Part shown: positions 7,802 to 16,236 of the stretch, one piece after another | Numbering within the stretch: position 1 is the stretch's first letter | Layout of the letters: every line of letters starts with the position of its first letter | Source: an uncultured Faecalibacterium sp. | GTDB taxonomy: Bacteria; Bacillota; Clostridia; Oscillospirales; Ruminococcaceae | NCBI GenBank assembly: GCA_902463905.1 | Contig: CABQHF010000001.1 | Location: 1-51,939 of the forward strand | Direction: 5' to 3' | Length of the DNA: 51,939 nucleotides | The notes under the pieces: model-generated | Told to the model about the DNA's origin: nothing | The model's input: only the letters and a program-made list of their open reading frames with translations | Databases searched by the model: none | Translations under genes and position numbers: made by a program

Positions 7802-8848
7802 TCAGGACAGGTCAGCGTAACGGCCGCTGGCATAATCTGCATCGCTCAGGAAGCGGATGCGGTTCACCTTCCATGTGCCGTCTTCCCAGAGCATTTCAAT
7901 GGTACGGTGATTTTCGTTCAGCACGGTCTCGCCCGTATAGCGGTTGGTGCGGTTTGCCTTATAAGAGACATTCATCAGGATGCGCTGACCATAATTGTCA
8001 AACTGCACCGAGCTGGAATCCAGTGTGACGTGCGCACTGTCGATATCCCAAATATTCTTCTGGTTTTCGGTGCTGTGCACATAGTAGCTCTGCTCATCCA
8101 GGTTCGTACCGGTAGCAAACAGCATATCGTCCATCGACTCATTAGTGATCGCACGCAGGAATCCGCAATAATATTCCCACGCAAATCTTGCCAGGAAATT
8201 ATCATCCGGGCAATTGAAGCCATCCGAGGAAGAGTTCTCGTAATCGCTGTTGTCCACTCTGTATACGCTGTCGGGGTCACCGTCGTACCAGACATATGCC
8301 GTGCGATAATTCGAGCCACTGTCCTCGATAACGCGCACCTGCGAGACGGTGTTGAACATCCACTCCGGGATATACAGGTCACCGTCCACGGCGTCACGAT
8401 CCACGACCTGACCGTCCACCGTGACCGTGGCACCCGCCGGGATGTTGGTGAACAGAACGCCATCAGTCTCCTGTACAATCGCTTTGTTGGAGGACGTGCT
8501 TGCAGATGTGCCGGTGGATGTGCTCTCCTGCGTGGACTGGGAAACCGCGCTCTGTGTCCCACGGGACGAAGCCGGTTGCTGAGCAATCGAGCTGCTGCCG
8601 TTTGTGGCATAGATGATGCCACCCACAATGGCCAGCGCAGCCACTGCAGCCACCACGATCGGCACATAATTGGTCTTTTGGGGTTTGGGCGGTTCCGGGG
8701 GAACATAGGCTCCTCCCCCTGTGGTGCCATCCTGCGTTTTATTCTGGTCCGGCTCCGGAGGGGGCGCCTTTTTGTTCATCCGCAATCCGCAATACGGGCA
8801 GATGATCGCAGTATCCGGCAAGGTTTTACCGCAATTGGGACAGATCAT
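7802..8848 (-). CDS. Zinc-ribbon membrane protein with TcaA-like extracellular region
   Basis: 348 aa from the ATG at 8848 (MICPNCGK), behind GAGGAGG; a longer frame to 8893 has no RBS. A cytoplasmic zinc ribbon with two CxxC pairs (C3/C6 and C17/C20) leads to a Pro-rich linker and one transmembrane helix (about 61-81). Outside are a Ser/Thr-rich linker, a PEGA-like beta segment (IPAGATVTVDGQ) and a C-terminal domain with the look of an NTF2-like fold ending in WEDGTWKVNRI. This order resembles staphylococcal TcaA, a cell-wall-linked membrane protein; that comparison is by eye. The N-terminal 26 residues are nearly the same as those of the protein at 36519-37517, so both probably dock to the same cytoplasmic partner. 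Confidence 0.8.
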   Translation of the reverse strand: MICPNCGKTLPDTAIICPYCGLRMNKKAPPPEPDQNKTQDGTTGGGAYVPPEPPKPQKTNYVPIVVAAVAALAIVGGIIYATNGSSSIAQQPASSRGTQSAVSQSTQESTSTGTSASTSSNKAIVQETDGVLFTNIPAGATVTVDGQVVDRDAVDGDLYIPEWMFNTVSQVRVIEDSGSNYRTAYVWYDGDPDSVYRVDNSDYENSSSDGFNCPDDNFLARFAWEYYCGFLRAITNESMDDMLFATGTNLDEQSYYVHSTENQKNIWDIDSAHVTLDSSSVQFDNYGQRILMNVSYKANRTNRYTGETVLNENHRTIEMLWEDGTWKVNRIRFLSDADYASGRYADLS

Positions 8849-8920
8849 GTATTCTACATCCTCCTCTTTTCTGTTTGACTTGCCATCGCGCAATTTCTCA
8901 AAAACACTATGGCCTGTTTA

Positions 8921-8948
8921 ATAATACAATAAAATCGACAGAAATCAA
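8921..8948 (-). promoter_or_regulatory. Candidate promoter of the zinc-ribbon/L,D-transpeptidase operon
   Basis: On the minus strand: TTGATT (8948-8943), a 16-bp spacer, then TATTAT (8926-8921), about 75 bp before the start codon at 8848. Confidence 0.5.
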
Positions 8949-8958
8949 GCATTTACCC

Positions 8959-8998
8959 AAAAAATCGCCCGGCCTTTTCATCCGCCAGACGATTTTTT
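8959..8998 (-). terminator. Intrinsic terminator closing the GTPase/tubulin operon
   Basis: AAAAAATCG-TCT-GGC pairs with GCC-GGG-CGATTTTTT (15 bp, two G-U pairs) with flanking A and T tracts. It lies 90 bp after the GAP1-like gene. Confidence 0.8.
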
Positions 8999-9086
8999 GA
9001 GGGGGCACCCGATCAGGCAGCTGCAGGATGCCGGACAAGCCCTTCGTCAGTTTTTGCCGGTATCCCGGGCATCCCTGTATTCACTG

Positions 9087-11909
9087 TCATTTTTTGCCAA
9101 AGATATTTCCGAAGAGTCCGCCCTTCTTTTTGGGTTCCGGTTTCGCAGCAGGCTCATACCTGCCCTGCGTCTGCCCTGCATTGCCCGTCTTCCGGGAAGC
9201 CTGGCCCTGCCAGGCGTCAAAACGCTCCTCCTGATACTGTGCCGGCTTTTTCAGGCCTTCCGTCTGCGCCGGGGTGCTGCGCTTCGGTGCAGTTTCCGCA
9301 GGTACTTCAATGTCCATCTCGAACGACTCTTCGTCGTCCCGGCCGGGGCGGCGTGCAGGCTCCACTCTGGGCACCACATTCTTGCCTTTGCTCAGATCCT
9401 TGAGAACCCGGATTATTTCTTTTTCGTTCGGGTTGGTGCGGGTGCCGCCCTCCTTCAGGTTCTTGTAAAGGATCCGGCAATCATCCGGCGTCACCCACAT
9501 GGGGCAGTTGCTGTACAGGTCCGCCGGGTTTGCACGGCGCGTTTCCTGCACGGTGTCCATCAGCTCACAGATGGCAAACTGATCCCAGTCGTTGCCGCTG
9601 TCGTCAAGGCAGTACAGGAAGAACAGTTCCCAGGAGAACGGCTGACGATGTGCAGCAAGTTCCTTCATCATCTGGGGAATTTGATCGCTCAGCGTTCTGC
9701 GCTCTGCTGCCGTCAGGCCAAGCTCTCTGCCACGCACCAGCGCCACGAACTCACGATCCATCCGCTGTGCGACCATCTCATGATATGCCTTTGCAAACTT
9801 CACCTTGGGGTTGACCAGCAGGCTGGCGTCTTTCAGGTTGCTTGCCAGGTTCCAGACCTTTGCCACTGCATCACGGCTGTTCAGCAGGTCCTGATAAGAG
9901 ATCTGCTTCAGTGACCAGTTCATCTCCTGCGCAAGGATGCGGGCCTGCACACGATCCGACAAGGTGGTGTTTTTCAGCTTTTCGCCTTCTTCGATCACCC
10001 GCGGCACGATCCAGTCTGCGCCGGTCTGATGGGTACGCTTGCTGTAAAGCGCGGCGAACTTTGCCACGACCTCGTCTTCAAGCTGCTGGGGCATCTCCCG
10101 GATGATCCTGCTCTGTGCACCGCAGATCTCAACCAGCTCTTCCGTGGTGGTGACCCGCATGATATCGCACTGTAGGCAGACTGCCGCATAATAATCCGGC
10201 AGCCGCTGCTTTGCCGTCTCCACCAGCGCTGCCTCATAATGGGGTTGTTTCTTCACCAGATCGTTGATCTCCCGCACGCTGTCCTTCAGGTTCCGGGCAG
10301 CATAGTGAGTCAGCAGGCTGTAATAAATGCCGTTCTGCAGCGACTGGAGATCCTTTGCATTTTCCGCAAAAGCCTGCCAGATGTTGTTTGCCTTCTCAGA
10401 CAGTGCAAGCATCTGGTCGTTGCCCAGAAGATGGCGGCCGGCTTCCTCGCCCTTTGCAAAGGCATCCCGGATCTGCATATCAAAAATATACAGCAGCATC
10501 TGCCACTCTTCAGTGCGGGGCTGATGCAGCCCGCCGCGGCCGTCTTCAAAGCTGCACAGAATGCGCTCCGCAAGCTGAGTGCGCTCCGCAAGCGACTGAT
10601 AATCCACCAGCTTGTAAGCATAATCCTGCATCTCTGCAAACTCACCGCTGAGCGCTACACGGATCACGCGGTCCTGCAGCTGCGGCGTCATCAGCGAGCT
10701 GTTCACCGGGATCTTATCCAGCAGCACCAGGGCGATCTCGTGGCTCTGTGCGCCCAGCTCACCGTTCATAGCTTTTTCCAGCATCGCAGCCTGCTCGCTT
10801 GCGCTGCACTCGCTGACCAGGTTCATCATCAGCTGACGGAACACTTCGTTGTGGCTGGACGACATACGGCCGACCAGTGCCTCCCGGCTCTCTGCCGGCA
10901 GGGTATCCATCAGCTTGAGCAGCTGCACCAGTGCTTCATCCAGCACATCGGCGTTGCACTCCACCACCTTGACGGCGTCCATCGTCAGGAAGATCAGCTT
11001 GCGGGCAAGCTCCGGTTCCATGGCCGTCGGCTGTTCATGATAGAATGCCAGCACGGCAAGGTCCGCCGGGTAATCCTTGCTGCCACCCAGCAGGCTGTTC
11101 AGCCAGTTATCCATCCGGGCCAGCAGCTGTGCCCGCTCCGTCTCCGGCAGCTGTGCCAGGGTCATGTACATGACCTGATCCAGCCGACTCATCTCTTCAG
11201 CAGGAGCTGCAGCATCCAGATCAAAGGTGATCTCATCGCCGCTGACCATGCCGTTGCGCGGCGTGCTCAGGCAGAGGTTCTTGCGCAGGTCTCCTGCGCT
11301 GCAGAAACTGATCCGCCCGCGCATGGAAGCCGGTGCACCCATGGCGATGCAGTAGCACAGCTCTCGGATCGTCCGGATCTCTTCCACGTTCTTTCCCGTG
11401 CGGAAGCACAGGCACTTCATGCTGGTCAGCGCGCGGTATGCGCCGCAAAGCAGCTCTGCATAGCGCTCGTCCGTCAGATTGTATTTCTGTCGGAGCTGTG
11501 CAAGGTCCGGCACCTCCGTACCGCCCATTTCCACGCCGGGCAGCATCGGGGAGGAAGGCATGTGGTTGATCAGCTGATCCAGCGGGGTAAAGATAATACC
11601 CGCCGGATCTTCTGCGATCTTCTGCCGATAGGTGTCAGTGGGTATCACGGCAGCATTGGTAAAAATAGCCGGACGCCCGTGCATATCAGTGCGCAGCGTG
11701 CACAGCGCCAGGAAGGTATCTTCCCCGGTAGAAACGCAGGTCAGGCAGCTTTTGCCGATGGATCCGTTGAACAGCGGATTCATGCTGTCATTGAACTCGT
11801 CCTCCATGTGCTGCGCATTCGTATCGGTAAATCCACCGGACTTTGCACAAACCCGGTAGCCGCTCTGTGTACGGAACCGGCATGCCTGCTCTGCTGTAAT
11901 CTTGAACAT
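9087..11909 (-). CDS. GAP1-like GTPase-associated protein
   Basis: 940 aa from the ATG at 11909 behind AAAGGA. It has no signal peptide or membrane helix. The N-terminal about 110 residues (FRTQSGYRVCAKSGG and following) look like the N-terminal domain of GTPase-associated protein 1 (GAP1-N type); about 700 residues of mostly alpha-helical sequence follow, resembling a solenoid. The C-terminal about 90 residues are a charged, Pro/Gln-rich disordered tail ending in a basic, Gly-rich KKKGGLFGNIFGKK. GAP1 proteins are known from comparative genomics as partners of double-GTPase systems; their biochemistry is not established. This is the last gene before the terminator, directly after the two zinc-ribbon GTPases, which supports the call. 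Similarity was judged by eye only. Confidence 0.55.
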   Translation of the reverse strand: MFKITAEQACRFRTQSGYRVCAKSGGFTDTNAQHMEDEFNDSMNPLFNGSIGKSCLTCVSTGEDTFLALCTLRTDMHGRPAIFTNAAVIPTDTYRQKIAEDPAGIIFTPLDQLINHMPSSPMLPGVEMGGTEVPDLAQLRQKYNLTDERYAELLCGAYRALTSMKCLCFRTGKNVEEIRTIRELCYCIAMGAPASMRGRISFCSAGDLRKNLCLSTPRNGMVSGDEITFDLDAAAPAEEMSRLDQVMYMTLAQLPETERAQLLARMDNWLNSLLGGSKDYPADLAVLAFYHEQPTAMEPELARKLIFLTMDAVKVVECNADVLDEALVQLLKLMDTLPAESREALVGRMSSSHNEVFRQLMMNLVSECSASEQAAMLEKAMNGELGAQSHEIALVLLDKIPVNSSLMTPQLQDRVIRVALSGEFAEMQDYAYKLVDYQSLAERTQLAERILCSFEDGRGGLHQPRTEEWQMLLYIFDMQIRDAFAKGEEAGRHLLGNDQMLALSEKANNIWQAFAENAKDLQSLQNGIYYSLLTHYAARNLKDSVREINDLVKKQPHYEAALVETAKQRLPDYYAAVCLQCDIMRVTTTEELVEICGAQSRIIREMPQQLEDEVVAKFAALYSKRTHQTGADWIVPRVIEEGEKLKNTTLSDRVQARILAQEMNWSLKQISYQDLLNSRDAVAKVWNLASNLKDASLLVNPKVKFAKAYHEMVAQRMDREFVALVRGRELGLTAAERRTLSDQIPQMMKELAAHRQPFSWELFFLYCLDDSGNDWDQFAICELMDTVQETRRANPADLYSNCPMWVTPDDCRILYKNLKEGGTRTNPNEKEIIRVLKDLSKGKNVVPRVEPARRPGRDDEESFEMDIEVPAETAPKRSTPAQTEGLKKPAQYQEERFDAWQGQASRKTGNAGQTQGRYEPAAKPEPKKKGGLFGNIFGKK

Positions 11910-11976
11910 AAGCAAATTCCTTTCTCGTCAACAACAACAGTTCCCCATCCTGTTGTTTTCTCGCCTGCCGGAATAC

Positions 11977-13743
11977 TTACTGTATCCCATAACGTTCTTT
12001 GAAGTTTTCCACCGGATACAAATAATCGTCCTCTCCGTTGAAAAACCGCTCCCGTGAGGCTGTCCAGGCCCGGTTCCAGTCATCGGCCCAGACCTCCATG
12101 GGTACCCGCCGGGTAAACAGGCGCCGCGGCTGTTCCGGCATCATGATATCATCATAGTAAGGTTCCAGCAGGCCTTTGCTCCACAGGATCCACCGGAGCG
12201 GAGCTTCTACATCCTGTTCCGGTGCATCCGGGTTCTGGTACAGTTGCAGCTCCATGGTGGCCGCCTCGTCCAGCGTGAGTTTATGCCTGACTCCCTGTAT
12301 GCTGTAGAGCACGATATCCGTCCAGATCGTCTGTCTCATATCCGCTTTGATGATGCAGGAAACCGGCAGTTCCTGTTCCAGCTCACACGGGCAGGGTCCC
12401 AGCCATCTGTGGCGTTCTTCCAGCTCCTGTTCGGCCAGCTGGCGGCCATCTTCTTCCGCCATCCCGTTCCACTCATCGATCCAGTCCCGCAGACGTGCCA
12501 ACCGCCCCTGCATCGTTTTGGAAATGTCGTAGCATTGGGTCCCGATCCATGCCCTGGCAACAGGCTCTTTGCCCAGTGCAGACACTGCAAAGAACACTCT
12601 GCTCCCGATCTGTTCCAGAATGCTGGCAACAGTCTGGCCGTGCTGCTGGATATAACGGCGGATCTGCTGATCGGCCGCATAGAATTCCTTGCGCGGATAC
12701 GGCTGGATGCCTGCTGCATCTGCCGGGATCTTCTGCTGGACAGGGATCTCTGCTGTTTCAAGCTCGTCCGCCTTGCTCAGGACCACCAGAACAGGCGTAC
12801 GATCCATACCCTCCGGGCAGGTATTGTTGAGCTGCTCCATCAGCAGGTGCAGCTCATTCTGTTTTTTGTAGGCACCCGCCGCCGCGTCATTCACCTGCTG
12901 CGGATCCAGCACCAACAGCAGAGCATCACAGTGCCGGACAAAAGCAAGCGAAGTTTGGCTGAGGCCGGTCTCCTTCGTGTCGGTGCAGGCAAAACCGGAT
13001 GCATCATAAAAGATCAACGTAACGCCGTCTGCTCCAGTCTCGTCCACCAGATCCATGGCCAGAGGATAGAAGGTGTCCTCTTCCGCCGTTGCGGCGGGCA
13101 GCTCATGGCTGGACCAGCGCGATTCAAATTCCTTGAACTGCCCGTTGCCAAAGTTGTTGTCGCCCGCCCGGAACGGCGTCCGTGCCGCATCTTTTTTCAG
13201 CTGATCGAACAGCCTGGCGAGGTAAACGGTCTTGCCCGTGCCCACCGTACCGATCACACCGATGAAACAGACGGGGTACTTGCCGTATTTCGGCAGAGGG
13301 AACGGGTTGAGGCAGTGCGGGCAGAGCCGCTGCGTCGCCATGCCCTCCTTGTTGAAGCGATCGACCACGCGGTAAACAAAGCCCTGTTCGTCCCGCACAA
13401 AACCGTCCGCATCGACCTGAAGACCACCGGTATCCGTTGCGCGGATCATCTCCACAAAATCCGGATCTTTGGGGTCGATATAGGGCATGTCCCACCGGGG
13501 ATCCCGCGTCTTGGCACATGCCACACCGCCGCGCGGCTCCCAGAACGAGACCCACTTGGAGAGCTTGGGAGAGTCTGCGCTGTTTTTCTCGAACAGACGC
13601 CAGAAGCTCCGGTCTTCATCGTCCCCGCTCATACTCATTTTAAAGCGAATCGTTGTTTCGTCATACCCTGCCGTAGCGCGGAACAGGACTTCATCTTCCC
13701 GGCAGGTACTGAAACAATACGGGCATTGAAATTCTCTCACCAT
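11977..13743 (-). CDS. Zinc-ribbon P-loop GTPase A (DO-GTPase2-like)
   Basis: 588 aa from the ATG at 13743, behind AAAGGAG; an open frame to 13779 has no better RBS. An N-terminal CPYC pair and a later CPHC pair (RLCPHCLNPFP) form a split zinc-binding module. Next comes a TRAFAC-type GTPase domain: Walker A GTVGTGKT, a DxxG motif in IFYDASGF, an NKxD-like SKAD in VLSKADEL, and a G5-like SAL in FAVSALG. A C-terminal region of about 200 aa is shared with the neighbour. The gene starts 32 bp after its paralogue, GTPase B. The SKAD form in place of NKxD could weaken guanine specificity. It probably works as a pair with B, as in described double-GTPase systems. Confidence 0.75.
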   Translation of the reverse strand: MVREFQCPYCFSTCREDEVLFRATAGYDETTIRFKMSMSGDDEDRSFWRLFEKNSADSPKLSKWVSFWEPRGGVACAKTRDPRWDMPYIDPKDPDFVEMIRATDTGGLQVDADGFVRDEQGFVYRVVDRFNKEGMATQRLCPHCLNPFPLPKYGKYPVCFIGVIGTVGTGKTVYLARLFDQLKKDAARTPFRAGDNNFGNGQFKEFESRWSSHELPAATAEEDTFYPLAMDLVDETGADGVTLIFYDASGFACTDTKETGLSQTSLAFVRHCDALLLVLDPQQVNDAAAGAYKKQNELHLLMEQLNNTCPEGMDRTPVLVVLSKADELETAEIPVQQKIPADAAGIQPYPRKEFYAADQQIRRYIQQHGQTVASILEQIGSRVFFAVSALGKEPVARAWIGTQCYDISKTMQGRLARLRDWIDEWNGMAEEDGRQLAEQELEERHRWLGPCPCELEQELPVSCIIKADMRQTIWTDIVLYSIQGVRHKLTLDEAATMELQLYQNPDAPEQDVEAPLRWILWSKGLLEPYYDDIMMPEQPRRLFTRRVPMEVWADDWNRAWTASRERFFNGEDDYLYPVENFKERYGIQ

Positions 13744-13775
13744 AGAACGCATAACTCCTTTGTCGGTCTTTTCCA

Positions 13776-15575
13776 TCAAAGGTTATGCGATGCCCGGAAA
13801 TCTTCATAGGGCTGCTGATAGTTTTCCACGCCCTCATAGAACAGATCCCGTGCCGTCTGCGTTGCCTGCTGCCACTCAGCGGACCAGGCCGGGTCATTGC
13901 CCGGATGGGTCAGCCGCGCAAAGAAGCTCTTCGGCTGCTCCGGTTCCGGCTGTGCTGCAAAACCAGGCTCCAGCAGACCCATCTTCCACAGGATCCACTG
14001 CAGCGGCTCTTCCACGCGGCGGGGGTTGGGCGAACCGGCCGGGAAGCTGACCAGGTTCTCGTTGACCGCTGCATCCAGCGTGAGCGGGAGGCTGATGGGG
14101 GTACCTGCGTTATCGCGCTCACCCTCAATATCGGTCTGGATCGTGCGCATCAGATCCTCGGTCAGCTCCTGGTCCGGCGCGACCGACGGAGTAAGGGTGC
14201 AGGGCGGATTTCCCAGCAGCTCACGCATCTTGAGTTTTTCTTCCGCAGTCATGATCATGCCGTCCTGCTTTATCACATTCTGCCAGTCTGCCACCCAGAC
14301 ACGCAGGGCATTCAGCCTTTCTGCGTCTTCAGGATTCTTCAGCTGGTAGAGCTTGCCGAATTTTTCAAACTTCTGCACAACGCCGCTGGTAATAGCCGAC
14401 ACCGCAAAGTAGGCGGGGTGATCCATCTGCTCCAGCGTGTTGAACACAGCCTCGTCGTTCTGCTGGATAAAGCTCCGGATCTGCTTGTTGATGGTTACGA
14501 ACTCGTCCCGGTTGAAGCCACGGTTGCCTGCTGCCATATTGATGCCCTGATAGATCAGCGGGCAATCGAGGATGGTGGGATCGATCCGGTCACTCTTGGT
14601 CAGCACTGCTGCCGTCGGGACACCCTCCCAGCCGTCAGTACGCACATGATACAGCACATTGATCGTCTGCTGGATATCGCTGGCACGCATGGCACGGCCA
14701 TTGTGCGACAGTGCACGGATCTGGCTGGGATCAATCAGGATCATGACTGCATCACACTCACGGATGTAGTTGATGACACCCGAGGGGATGCTGCTGATCG
14801 AATCCACGCCCTCTCGCTGTGCAAAGTGCTCGCCTGCCACGTCATAGAACACCAGCGTCATCTTTTTGCCGCCGGGGTTGTCCTCGGTCAGGTTGACAGC
14901 CAGCGGGCGGCGCATCAGGCTGGTATCGGTTGCGCCCGGCAGCGGGTGATCCGGATCCACGTGCTCACCGATATCGCTCAGGTTGCTGGCGCCGATCTTA
15001 TAGCCGGTGTGTGCCATTGCGACCGCAAAGCGGGTAAGCAGCTGGTGCAGATAAACCGTTTTGCCGGCGCCCGTCGTGCCGACCACGCTGATGAACTTGA
15101 CCTCATACTTGCCGTAGTCTGCCAGCGGGAACGGGTTGAGGCAGTGCGGGCACAGGCGCTTCATCGGGGCAAACTCGTTGCCAAAGCGATCAATGACGCG
15201 GGTGACGAACCCGTCCTTATCGCGCACAAAGCCATCTGCGCCCACTTTGTTTGCTGCCGTCTGGTCTGCACGGATCAGATCGGCGAAGTCAGGATCCTGC
15301 GGGTCGATATATGGCATATTCCAGCCCGGATCCGATGTATAGCCGGCTTCGCCGCCCTTGTCCTCCCAGTAACGGAACAGTCCAACCATCCGGTGATCTG
15401 CCTTGTTGCTGCGCTGATACTTGGCAAAATGCAGCTTGTACTCCCGGTCCGGATCCTCTGTATCGCTACGGATATCCTGCACCTGCTTTTCATCATAGCC
15501 GACCGTCGCGCGGAACAGCACACTCTCGTCATCGCATTCCGCAAAGCAATAAGGGCATCTGAATTTGTACGACAT
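13776..15575 (-). CDS. Zinc-ribbon P-loop GTPase B (DO-GTPase2-like)
   Basis: 599 aa, start at 15575 behind GAGGAGA. It has the same order as GTPase A: N-terminal CPYC, second pair in RLCPHCLNPFP, Walker A GTTGAGKT, DxxG in VFYDVAGEHF, TKSD in VLTKSDRI and a SAI motif in YFAVSAI. A C-terminal region ends in WQQATQTARDLFYEG, parallel to the WNRAWTASRERFFNGE ending of A. The two proteins are clearly duplicates that have diverged. B keeps the more canonical switch (DVAG versus DASG), so B may be the main hydrolysing partner; that is inference. It lies 23 bp after the 206-aa gene and belongs to the same leftward operon. Confidence 0.8.
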   Translation of the reverse strand: MSYKFRCPYCFAECDDESVLFRATVGYDEKQVQDIRSDTEDPDREYKLHFAKYQRSNKADHRMVGLFRYWEDKGGEAGYTSDPGWNMPYIDPQDPDFADLIRADQTAANKVGADGFVRDKDGFVTRVIDRFGNEFAPMKRLCPHCLNPFPLADYGKYEVKFISVVGTTGAGKTVYLHQLLTRFAVAMAHTGYKIGASNLSDIGEHVDPDHPLPGATDTSLMRRPLAVNLTEDNPGGKKMTLVFYDVAGEHFAQREGVDSISSIPSGVINYIRECDAVMILIDPSQIRALSHNGRAMRASDIQQTINVLYHVRTDGWEGVPTAAVLTKSDRIDPTILDCPLIYQGINMAAGNRGFNRDEFVTINKQIRSFIQQNDEAVFNTLEQMDHPAYFAVSAITSGVVQKFEKFGKLYQLKNPEDAERLNALRVWVADWQNVIKQDGMIMTAEEKLKMRELLGNPPCTLTPSVAPDQELTEDLMRTIQTDIEGERDNAGTPISLPLTLDAAVNENLVSFPAGSPNPRRVEEPLQWILWKMGLLEPGFAAQPEPEQPKSFFARLTHPGNDPAWSAEWQQATQTARDLFYEGVENYQQPYEDFRASHNL

Positions 15576-15598
15576 AACGGTTTCTCCTCACACTGTTC

Positions 15599-16219
15599 TT
15601 AGTATTCTTTGTATTTACCTGTATGCTCTTCTCCCACGGTTACCTTCACACTGGCGTTGGGCGCCGTGCTGATGCACAGCTCGCGCCCAATGCAGCTTTT
15701 GGGGATGGGGATAGGCCTCAGATCATCGACCTGATACCGCAGTGCACCATTCTGATAATACTCCGTGTCCGGCATGTCCACCTTCAGGTAACGGTACCCG
15801 CCTTCCGCACGCATCGTCACGGTGTACAGCAGCGGTACAAAGCAGATCTGTGCTGCAGGATCCGCCGGGACATAAAGCACAGGCTGTGCGTTGTTGCGCA
15901 TCACCATCGTCCACACCTGGATCTGTTCCGGCGGGACAGCCTGAAAATCCGTAAACGAGCCGGTCATTCTGGCACGGGGCACACCCTGCAGACGGCAATT
16001 TTCCTTTTTAACGATCCCGCCGTGCAGCAGCTGCCGCAGCTCATCGTCCGTGACCGCCACATCTGCGCCGGTCAGCGGCTGGCCCTTGCTGAAGCACAGC
16101 ACCAGAGCACTCACGCTTTCCGTGCAGGAAAACTGAATCGAACGTTTGCCGTTCGGCAGAATCGACAGCCTGAGATGATTCACCGCAAAGAGATTGCTTT
16201 TCAGTTCTTCTACTGGCAT
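15599..16219 (-). CDS. Uncharacterised 206-aa beta-rich protein of the tubulin/GTPase operon
   Basis: I do not recognise this family. The start at 16219 has a strong GGGGAGGAG RBS, and the gene lies 17 bp after the 627-aa gene and 23 bp before GTPase B. The sequence alternates short hydrophobic and polar segments, as in a beta-sandwich, with no Cys cluster, membrane helix or P-loop. It has no signal peptide and is probably cytoplasmic. Its place between the tubulin side and the GTPase side of the operon suggests an adaptor. Confidence 0.8.
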   Translation of the reverse strand: MPVEELKSNLFAVNHLRLSILPNGKRSIQFSCTESVSALVLCFSKGQPLTGADVAVTDDELRQLLHGGIVKKENCRLQGVPRARMTGSFTDFQAVPPEQIQVWTMVMRNNAQPVLYVPADPAAQICFVPLLYTVTMRAEGGYRYLKVDMPDTEYYQNGALRYQVDDLRPIPIPKSCIGRELCISTAPNASVKVTVGEEHTGKYKEY

Positions 16220-16236
16220 TTGTCTTTCTCCTCCCC

